From Orrella daihaiensis (GTDB lineage: Bacteria; Pseudomonadota; Gammaproteobacteria; Burkholderiales; Burkholderiaceae_B), in the NCBI RefSeq assembly GCF_022811525.1, contig NZ_CP063982.1, positions 2,232,001 to 2,296,000 on the forward strand: a stretch of 64,000 bases of DNA, written 5' to 3'. The notes under the pieces were generated by a model. That model was not told the DNA's origin. It saw only the letters and a list, made by a program, of their open reading frames with translations, and made no database searches. Shown here piece by piece: positions 18,476-23,736 of this stretch. Position 1 is the stretch's first letter. Every line of letters begins with the position of its first letter. The translations under genes were made by a program, and so were the position numbers.

Positions 18476-18632
18476 GATTAACCCCTTCAACGCCTGCCAA
18501 GAAGTCGGCCATTAACTGTTCTACTGTCGTGAACCCTTAAGGCATCGCTATGTTAACGATATGCTTGTGATCATCCTTGACACGCTCATTGTCGTAGCCA
18601 TCAGGCAAGCACCATCTTGTACGCCACGGCAT
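18459..18632 (-). pseudogene. Decayed TumE-family toxin gene
   Basis: The minus strand encodes DGYDNERVKDDHKHI, then a TAA stop (18537-18539), then in the same frame GFTTVEQLMADFLAGVE ending at a TAA at 18459. GYDNE-x-(x)K-x-DH-x-H followed by F-x-x-VEQL-x-ADF is the C-terminal signature of TumE (DUF6516) toxins. The N-terminal part is missing or shifted: another frame shows HAVAYKMVLA just before the motif. The 3' end overlaps the antitoxin start by 17 bp, as in working TA pairs. Read as a toxin inactivated by a nonsense codon and upstream damage. Confidence 0.6.
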
Positions 18633-18763
18633 GTCAAGACAAATTTGAATGAACCCTATGGTCAACACTACCGAATCGGAGCGCCAAGTCCGAAGACTAG
18701 CTTTATACTCCTCGCCTTGTGATGATTCGCTGACACATCAACCTAAACAAGTATGCTTATCAA

Positions 18764-18803
18764 ATATGTCTGCTTGACGTACATATACGCTTAACGTTAC
18801 TAT
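18764..18803 (+). promoter_or_regulatory. Promoter and putative operator of higBA-1
   Basis: TTGACG (18774-18779), an 18 bp spacer and TACTAT (18798-18803). The expected transcription start coincides with the higB ATG at 18809, so the mRNA would be leaderless. An inverted repeat ATATGT (18764-18769) / ACATAT (18781-18786) overlaps the -35 box and could bind HigA. Confidence 0.55.
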
Positions 18804-18808
18804 TACTT

Positions 18809-19090
18809 ATGCCGATCAAGACCTTCAAATGTGCAAAAACCCAACGGCTATTCTCTGGTTACTCCGTAAAGGGATGGGCATCATTTGAACGGCAAGCCTT
18901 GAGAAAGCTTGAGCAACTCGAGTGGTCTGAACGGATTGACGACTTGAGAATTCCGCCAGGCAACCGACTAGAAGCGTTAAGAGGAAGCAGAAAAGGTCAA
19001 TACAGCATCCGAATAAACGATCAATGGCGATTGTGTTTCCGGTGGGCTGCCGACGGTGCTTATGATGCTGAAATTGTGGACTACCACTAG
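18809..19090 (+). CDS. higB: HigB-family toxin, copy 1 (RelE/ParE superfamily)
   Basis: 93 residues, the size of HigB/plasmid-maintenance killer proteins. Features: IKTFKCAKTQRLFSG at the N-terminus, RKLEQLEW helix, RIPPGNRLEALRGSRKGQYSIRINDQWRLCFRW, and DAEIVDYH at the end. The segment from LEAL to WRLCF is the family core with the Arg residues used for ribosome-dependent mRNA cleavage. The antitoxin gene follows after 14 bp, the toxin-first order typical of higBA. It differs strongly from copy 2 at 20113, so it is not a recent duplicate. Confidence 0.9.
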   Translation: MPIKTFKCAKTQRLFSGYSVKGWASFERQALRKLEQLEWSERIDDLRIPPGNRLEALRGSRKGQYSIRINDQWRLCFRWAADGAYDAEIVDYH

Positions 19091-19104
19091 AGTAAGGAAC
19101 GGAA

Positions 19105-19404
19105 GTGAAACGAATTGACCCTATTTCCCCTGGCGAAATGCTGCAAGAAGAGTTTTTGAAGCCGCTTGGCATAACAAAATATCGGCTTGCGAAAGAAATA
19201 GGGGTTCCTCCAGGGCGAATCAGTGAAATCGTATCGGGGCGCCGGGCGATTACGGCAGATACCGACTTACGGCTATGCAGATACTTTGGACTAAGTGATG
19301 GTTGGTGGCTTCGCGGACAAGCACGTTTTGATACGGAACTAGCAAAGCGAGCTTTGCAAAAAGAACTACAAAAGATCAAGCTGTGCCCATTACTAGCAAC
19401 GTGA
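19105..19404 (+). CDS. higA: HigA-family antitoxin, copy 1
   Basis: 99 residues, GTG start at 19105 preceded by GGAACGGA. It begins MKRIDPISPGEMLQEEFLKPLGITKYRLAKEIGVPPGRISEIVSGRRAITADTDLRLCRYFG, the Xre-type helix-turn-helix of HigA. HigA binds HigB to neutralise it and represses the operon. The partner toxin gene is 14 bp upstream. The C-terminal tail (RALQKELQKIKL) is short and charged. Confidence 0.92.
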   Translation: MKRIDPISPGEMLQEEFLKPLGITKYRLAKEIGVPPGRISEIVSGRRAITADTDLRLCRYFGLSDGWWLRGQARFDTELAKRALQKELQKIKLCPLLAT

Positions 19405-19612
19405 TGGAGCCCGGCGATACTTAATCAGCTCGCACATAAAAACCCCGCCAACTCAGCACGGCGCTGATCGGTTCAACCACGACCCTACGCATCCGAGCAC
19501 CCAGGCAAGTGGCGTTGTATGTGATCTTGAGCGCTAACTTTGGCAAACAAACATCGAGTTCTTGCGTACCCAGCACGCCTGATAAGTGGCACCAGCATCC
19601 TAGAAACAACAA

Positions 19613-19635
19613 AGCCCAACCTTGTGAGCTGGGCT
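19613..19635 (-). terminator. Terminator-like hairpin at the inner end of element 1
   Basis: On the minus strand AGCCCA and TGGGCT form a stem with an 11 nt loop, followed by TTGTTGTTT. It stands just beyond the 3' end of the tRNA-Lys fragment, where a tRNA terminator would be. It is weaker than the equivalent hairpin at 20740-20771. Confidence 0.5.
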
Positions 19636-19652
19636 AAGTTATTTGATACGTA

Positions 19653-19698
19653 TGGTGGGTCGGCCGGGACTCGAACCCGGGACCAACGGATTAAAAGT
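19653..19698 (-). repeat. 3' fragment of tRNA-Lys (putative attachment-site repeat)
   Basis: 46 bp identical to 20778-20823, i.e. from the encoded CCA end back into the anticodon loop of the intact tRNA-Lys gene, where the match stops abruptly. A displaced 3' half of a tRNA gene is the usual scar of site-specific integration. It lies on the same strand as the intact gene, 1,125 bp away. Confidence 0.85.
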
Positions 19699-19977
19699 AG
19701 AGAATAGTGAAATTAAAGCTTCTATTTCAATAGATTAAATTACTCTTGACGCGGTGTGTGGCAAAGTGTGTAAGTAAAAAACGACTTAACCGTTTGACAA
19801 CTCTTTGAAACGCGCTGCCATTTCACGCTTGCTTTTACGCAGCAATTCGATCTCTAACGGTGTCAGCATGCGAGGTGTTTGTGCGGTATCGAGCCTCTGA
19901 TTGAGTAAGGCAGTCGAAGGCGTGACCGAACCGGGCTTCCCACCACTTTTCGAGATCTTGATCATGTTTACCTTTCA
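19699..19977. repeat. Diverged direct repeat, copy 2 (outer end of element 2)
   Basis: Partner of 17741-18017. It begins immediately after the tRNA-Lys fragment and runs through the intact small ORF to just past its start codon. The exact juxtaposition with the tRNA sequence suggests that this repeat is the end of a mobile unit and not a random duplication. Confidence 0.85.
19786..19965 (-). CDS. Small conserved ORF at the element end (59 aa, unknown function)
   Basis: ATG at 19965, TAA at 19786-19788. The protein begins MIKISKSGGKPGSVTPSTALLNQRLDTAQTPRMLTPLEIELLRKSKREMAARFKELSNG: a Gly/Ser/Thr-rich N-terminus followed by a strongly charged amphipathic helix (about 36-56). A frameshifted homologue sits in the same position in the outer element. 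Most differences between the copies are at codon third positions or are conservative, suggesting a real protein. I do not recognise the family. Its place beside the attachment site would suit an excisionase or accessory DNA-binding factor, but that is speculation. Confidence 0.65.
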   Translation of the reverse strand: MIKISKSGGKPGSVTPSTALLNQRLDTAQTPRMLTPLEIELLRKSKREMAARFKELSNG

Positions 19978-20078
19978 AGTCAGATCAATGGCTAGTCTGA
20001 TTTTTGCTGAGCAGGGAATACCAGTCAAGGATATTGCACCTTAAATGAATGCCGCACGAAAAGCACAAACAGGTAAGA

Positions 20079-20107
20079 TTGATGTGTGTAGCGTTACAGG
20101 CTACAAT
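20079..20107 (+). promoter_or_regulatory. Promoter and operator of higBA-2
   Basis: TTGATG (20079-20084), a 17 bp spacer, TACAAT (20102-20107), and the higB ATG at 20113, so the transcript is probably leaderless. A perfect dyad TGTAGC (20087-20092) N7 GCTACA (20100-20105) covers the spacer and part of the -10 box, an ideal place for autorepression by HigA. Confidence 0.65.
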
Positions 20108-20112
20108 TATTC

Positions 20113-20391
20113 ATGATCAAAAGTTTCAAGCACAAAGGCATCGAACGGTTCTTTAAAACCGGATCTAGAGCAGGTATACAAGCAGTGCATGCTCCTAGGC
20201 TAGCTCGTCAGTTATCTGCTCTGCACGCTGCGAGGAGAGGCGAAGACATGAATCGTCCCGGATGGAATTTGCATTCATTAAAAGGCTCGCTAGCTGGACA
20301 TTGGTCGGTCAGTGTCAATGGAAATTGGCGTTTGACTTTTACATTTGAAAACGATGATGCCGTGCTTGTCGATTACCAGGACTATCATTGA
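20113..20391 (+). CDS. higB: HigB-family toxin, copy 2
   Basis: 92 residues. MIKSFKHKGIERFFKTGSRAGIQAVHAPRLARQLSALHAARRGEDMNRPGWNLHSLKGSLAGHWSVSVNGNWRLTFTFENDDAVLVDYQDYH is a full-length HigB: the G-x-x-RFF block, the LARQL helix, the LHSLKG-x-x-x-GHWSV strand and the NWRLTF core, ending in DYQDYH. It cleaves mRNA at the ribosome in known relatives. Antitoxin gene 7 bp downstream. No ribosome binding site precedes the ATG, in line with a leaderless mRNA. Confidence 0.92.
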   Translation: MIKSFKHKGIERFFKTGSRAGIQAVHAPRLARQLSALHAARRGEDMNRPGWNLHSLKGSLAGHWSVSVNGNWRLTFTFENDDAVLVDYQDYH

Positions 20392-20398
20392 GGTACGT

Positions 20399-20719
20399 AT
20401 GAATACCATGTTTAACCCCCCTCACCCAGGACTAACATTGCGCGATGACATTCTTCCTGCCCTGGAGCTAACCGTGGGCGAAGCTGCATCGCAGTTGGGC
20501 GTTGACCGCACCACCTTGTCCAAGGTGGTGAATGGTCGTGCATCAATTAGTCCTGCAATGGCATTGCGCATAGAGCGTTGGCTTGGTCGAGATAACGGTG
20601 GTGCTGCCGAAGTCTGGCTAGACCAACAGACTGCCTACGACCTCTGGCACGCAAGGCAAGCTGCGAAATCCTCGAAAACACTATCGGGCGTCAAAGCGCT
20701 GCGACTGCAGCTAGCCTAA
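20399..20719 (+). CDS. higA: HigA-family antitoxin, copy 2
   Basis: 106 residues from the ATG at 20399, with GAGG a few bases upstream; the frame is open further up only as overlap with higB. MFNPPHPGLTLRDDILPALELTVGEAASQLGVDRTTLSKVVNGRASISPAMALRIERWLG is the classical HigA/VapI helix-turn-helix. The C-terminus contains AEVWLDQQTAYDLWHARQ, also typical. It neutralises HigB-2 and probably binds the dyad at 20087-20105. Confidence 0.93.
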   Translation: MNTMFNPPHPGLTLRDDILPALELTVGEAASQLGVDRTTLSKVVNGRASISPAMALRIERWLGRDNGGAAEVWLDQQTAYDLWHARQAAKSSKTLSGVKALRLQLA

Positions 20720-20739
20720 TCAGAGGGGGCAAAAGCCAA

Positions 20740-20771
20740 AAATCCCAGCCAACTCTCGCTGACTGGGATTT
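20740..20771 (-). terminator. Terminator downstream of tRNA-Lys
   Basis: On the minus strand AAATCCCAG pairs with CTGGGATTT (9 bp) around a 14 nt loop, followed by TTTGG. It lies 6 bp past the tRNA 3' end and should end tRNA-Lys transcription. In the opposite direction it also ends the higBA-2 transcript. Confidence 0.75.
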
Positions 20772-20777
20772 ATTTAC

Positions 20778-20853
20778 TGGTGGGTCGGCCGGGACTCGAA
20801 CCCGGGACCAACGGATTAAAAGTCCGCTGCTCTACCAACTGAGCTACCGACCC
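20778..20853 (-). tRNA. tRNA-Lys (anticodon TTT)
   Basis: A 76 nt cloverleaf on the minus strand with CCA encoded. The acceptor stem is GGGTCGG/CCGACCC, the D arm has AGCTCAGTTGGTAGAGCA, the anticodon loop is CTTTTAA (TTT), and the T arm has GGTTCGAGTCC. The last 46 bp occur again at 19653-19698, marking the gene as an integration target. Confidence 0.97.
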
Positions 20854-21109
20854 CGAAGCCCGCTATTATGTACTGATACCCAACCCATGTCAAATCAGAG
20901 CCCATTCCAACATGACATGCGTCTGAAGGGGGGCGACGTGTTTCTAACATGAGATGCGTCTAAAGCGCCTTGTCATTTGTCGTCGATCATTACCAAATGG
21001 TGATCGACATGAATGAAGAAAGACTCGAGACTCGATTGCATCGATCAATTGGCCTGGCATCCAAGACCAGAAGCAGCAACTAACCGGCGTGCATTTGACG
21101 ATAAGGCTC

Positions 21110-21796
21110 TCAAACCATCAGCAACACATCAATAAGCTGATAACCGTCGTTACGAATCGATTTGATCGCTGGCGCAGGGAATCCGGCTTGGGTCAGCTTT
21201 TTGCGAAGACGCGCCATACAGACCTCCAGACTCGCCTTGCCTTTGGCGTCTAGATCGTGATCAATTAACTCCATCAGCCTGAAATACTCAAGCTTGAGCC
21301 CTGGCGCTAGAGCCAGACCTTGTAAAACTCTCGTTTCCACTGCACTTAGTGGCACTGTCCCGTTGCCTGTTAACTCGCGGGCTTGTACGTTCAGGTACAC
21401 ACGCGGTTCAGCAAGCCGCTTTGCGTCCGTACGACGTCTCCAGCTATCAATCGCAGCCAACAGTTCTTCACCTGACGATGGCTTGGAGATATAGACATCA
21501 GCGCCGCTCTTGTATCCAGCCACTCGGTCTGCCGTACTGTTGCGTGCCGTCATCATTACGATAAATAAGTCAGGACTCGCCGTTCTCAATCGTTGCGCGA
21601 TACTCAATCCGTCTTCGTCAGGCAAATTCAGATCAAGCACCACGGCATCAAATGATTGTCGAGACATCGCGTCTTGCAACCCTTCCGCATCTGAAACACC
21701 AACGGCTTGACACCCATGTTGCACGAGATGCCGTACCAAGATCTCCCGCAGCCGATCATGGTCTTCAACAATCAACACATTTAAATTGGCAGCCAT
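21110..21796 (-). CDS. OmpR-family response regulator
   Basis: 228 residues. Receiver domain 1-120 with the acidic pair E11-D12, phosphoacceptor D55 in VVLDLNLPDEDG, and K105 in ISKPSSGEELL. A C-terminal winged-helix domain (about 130-225) ends LRKKLTQAGFPAPAIKSIRNDGYQLID. It overlaps the kinase gene by 16 bp, so the two are coupled. Third gene of a GH31-kinase-regulator operon; targets unknown. Confidence 0.9.
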   Translation of the reverse strand: MAANLNVLIVEDHDRLREILVRHLVQHGCQAVGVSDAEGLQDAMSRQSFDAVVLDLNLPDEDGLSIAQRLRTASPDLFIVMMTARNSTADRVAGYKSGADVYISKPSSGEELLAAIDSWRRRTDAKRLAEPRVYLNVQARELTGNGTVPLSAVETRVLQGLALAPGLKLEYFRLMELIDHDLDAKGKASLEVCMARLRKKLTQAGFPAPAIKSIRNDGYQLIDVLLMV

Positions 21797-23721
21797 AGCT
21801 CAAACAACACTAATCCGTTGGTTGGATGGTAATCCAATTGCCCACCCAACCTGTGGGCAAATGAACGAGCGACGTAGAGCCCTAGGCCGGAGCCGGTTTT
21901 GATATGAGCCCGTGGCGCGCGATAGTACTTTTGAAACAGCCGGGTTGGGTCTGGAAATCCGGCCGGGCCTGGTGGGTTACTGACACGAACCAGCAACCCT
22001 TGTTTCGTACTGTTATTGCTGAACAACACGTCCACTTTGACAGTCGCATCAGCAGGCGCATATTTGAGAGCATTATCAATGAGATTATTGAGAACCACCT
22101 CAAATAAGGTGATGTCGGTGCTAACTAGAGCATCTGGCGGGGGTTCAATTTGCCACTGAACCCGATCCTCACTGAATCGTGCCCTCGATGAGTGAAAAAC
22201 AGCCTGAACCGTGGCCTTGCTCAGCACAACTTGCAAACTGGCCTGATCAACACGATCGGCCTGCACACAGCGTTCAATCAACTCATCAATTTCCCGAATT
22301 CCAGATTTAACGTGCTCCCCAAGTTGCCCATCTGGCAAATCAGTTTTAGCGGCGTAAGCCATGACTGTCAGGGGCGTTCGGATTTCATGGGTCAGCATCG
22401 CCAAAAATTGCTCGCTTTCCTCGCGTCGACGTTTCTCCGCAGCCGCCGCTTGCTCTGCTCTAGCCACCTGCAGTTGCTGCTCCTTTTCAAGTCGCCGGTT
22501 CCGTAGATGCACAATTGCCGCCATCAATGAAAATGGTACCGTTCCCTGGATGATTGAACGGTACAGCGATGTCTGTGTTGCCTCGATCCACCCAAGCGCT
22601 GGCAGGGCCAAGCCGCCAAACAAAAAAAGCAGGATCAAGCTGTATGTCAAGACCCAGACACGCGGCAGCAATGGTTTGCGTTGAACTCTCTGATCAGTAG
22701 ATTTAAGGCCACACAGCAATATCAAACAAATCCATGCCTGTCCAAATATCGCAATCACTGTATTGATCGACAATGCCACCGTCTCATACCCTGAGAGCAG
22801 CAAAAGACCACCCAACACGAAATAGTACTGAACCGGCAGTAGGACGCGCATCATCCATGGCCGGGGGCTATAGTCTGCCAAAATCCGCCGGTTAAACAAC
22901 ATGTAAGCAGCCAGCATCAGCATCAACAAAAAAGAGTGTGCCCTGTCTAGCCAAGCCGCAGAAAAAATCTCGCCAAGGAATATACGGTAGTAACCCACGT
23001 AATTGGATGCGTAAAAAAACGACGCCACAGCCACTAATAAAAACGCGCCCACCAAACGATCGGATCGCACCGCAAACAAGAACGCTGCCCAGATAATAAA
23101 AAACAGTGCTAACGCAAGATCGAGTGCGTTCAGTATCTCCTGGCGTTTCTCTATCGCCCGCATCTCACCATACGGCAACACATCCACACCAACCAACATG
23201 GTGCTTGTGGCTGACACCCTAAGCCAGACATCACGAGGTTCATTGGAGCGGGGAATGACAAAGGCGTGGTTAAGCGATCTAAATTCGCTGTCCAGCCATG
23301 GCGTGATGTTACCGGTCACACGGCGAAGTCTATCTGGCTCAAGCGGATCAAAAAGTTCGATCCGATCCAAAAAAGGCGGACGCACCCTCAATACCCATTC
23401 ATCTGATCGGTCACTTTGATCATGAATTGCCGGAGGGAAACCACCTGCAGGCACGACTGCAGACCGACTATCTGCCAAGGCTGGATCGATGCGTAAACGA
23501 ATCCAATATACCGACTGGGTAAAACCGGCTGTCAGAATACCTGTGTAGGGTGTAAAAGGCAGATCGCGAATTTCGTTAAATGTCAGTTTGCCGGTCGGGT
23601 CTTTGAAGTAGGCACGCGACTCAATCAGATCACCTGCCCAAAGCCTGAGAGGCAACAAAAACAAAACGACACCCAAAACAACAAACGGGGCAGTTCGTAA
23701 AAAGTGCCCTTTGCTCATCAT
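21781..23721 (-). CDS. Membrane sensor histidine kinase with 7TMR-DISM input domain
   Basis: 646 residues. Order: signal/first membrane segment (8-28), periplasmic 7TMR-DISMED2-type domain (about 30-190, with SRAYFKDPTGKLTFNEI and QSVYWIRLRID), seven membrane helices (about 200-400), short coiled coil with EKEQQLQVARAEQAAAAEKRRREE, HisKA with phospho-His 445 in LTHEIRTPLTVM, and an ATPase domain with NLIDNALKYAP (N box) and GSGLGLYVA (G box). DISMED2 domains are thought to bind carbohydrates or similar ligands, which fits the GH31 gene 15 bp upstream. Confidence 0.9.
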   Translation of the reverse strand: MMSKGHFLRTAPFVVLGVVLFLLPLRLWAGDLIESRAYFKDPTGKLTFNEIRDLPFTPYTGILTAGFTQSVYWIRLRIDPALADSRSAVVPAGGFPPAIHDQSDRSDEWVLRVRPPFLDRIELFDPLEPDRLRRVTGNITPWLDSEFRSLNHAFVIPRSNEPRDVWLRVSATSTMLVGVDVLPYGEMRAIEKRQEILNALDLALALFFIIWAAFLFAVRSDRLVGAFLLVAVASFFYASNYVGYYRIFLGEIFSAAWLDRAHSFLLMLMLAAYMLFNRRILADYSPRPWMMRVLLPVQYYFVLGGLLLLSGYETVALSINTVIAIFGQAWICLILLCGLKSTDQRVQRKPLLPRVWVLTYSLILLFLFGGLALPALGWIEATQTSLYRSIIQGTVPFSLMAAIVHLRNRRLEKEQQLQVARAEQAAAAEKRRREESEQFLAMLTHEIRTPLTVMAYAAKTDLPDGQLGEHVKSGIREIDELIERCVQADRVDQASLQVVLSKATVQAVFHSSRARFSEDRVQWQIEPPPDALVSTDITLFEVVLNNLIDNALKYAPADATVKVDVLFSNNSTKQGLLVRVSNPPGPAGFPDPTRLFQKYYRAPRAHIKTGSGLGLYVARSFAHRLGGQLDYHPTNGLVLFELWLPI

Positions 23722-23736
23722 GAATAGATCAGGAAC

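Larger units (their letters stand above)
17741..19698. mobile_element. Outer tRNA-Lys-associated mini-element carrying toxin-antitoxin genes (element 1)
   Basis: Inferred unit. Its outer end (17741-18017) is homologous to the outer end of the next segment (19699-19977). It contains a frameshifted small ORF, a decayed TumE-type toxin gene, a TumA-type regulator and a HigBA pair. It ends with a terminator-like hairpin (19613-19635) and a 46 bp copy of the 3' part of tRNA-Lys (19653-19698). No integrase is present. An expected matching tRNA fragment at the outer boundary near 17740 is not recognisable, so that boundary rests only on where the homology starts. Confidence 0.5.
19699..20823. mobile_element. 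Inner tRNA-Lys-associated mini-element carrying higBA (element 2)
   Basis: Segment bounded by two 46 bp direct repeats of the tRNA-Lys 3' end (19653-19698 outside, 20778-20823 as its own inner end). It holds a 59-residue ORF at the outer end, a HigBA pair, and a terminator next to the tRNA. It encodes no integrase, so any movement would need a recombinase in trans. Integration into the 3' half of the tRNA would rebuild the functional gene, as is seen with an intact copy at 20778-20853. Confidence 0.6.

Noticed and set aside
19421..19612. 63-residue minus-strand ORF between higA-1 and the tRNA fragment
   Set aside because: Cys/Trp-rich composition, no domain, no ribosome site; judged non-coding.
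18809..20719. higBA-1 and higBA-2 as a recent duplication
   Set aside because: The toxin and antitoxin pairs differ strongly in sequence; only the flanking outer-end repeat is duplicated.
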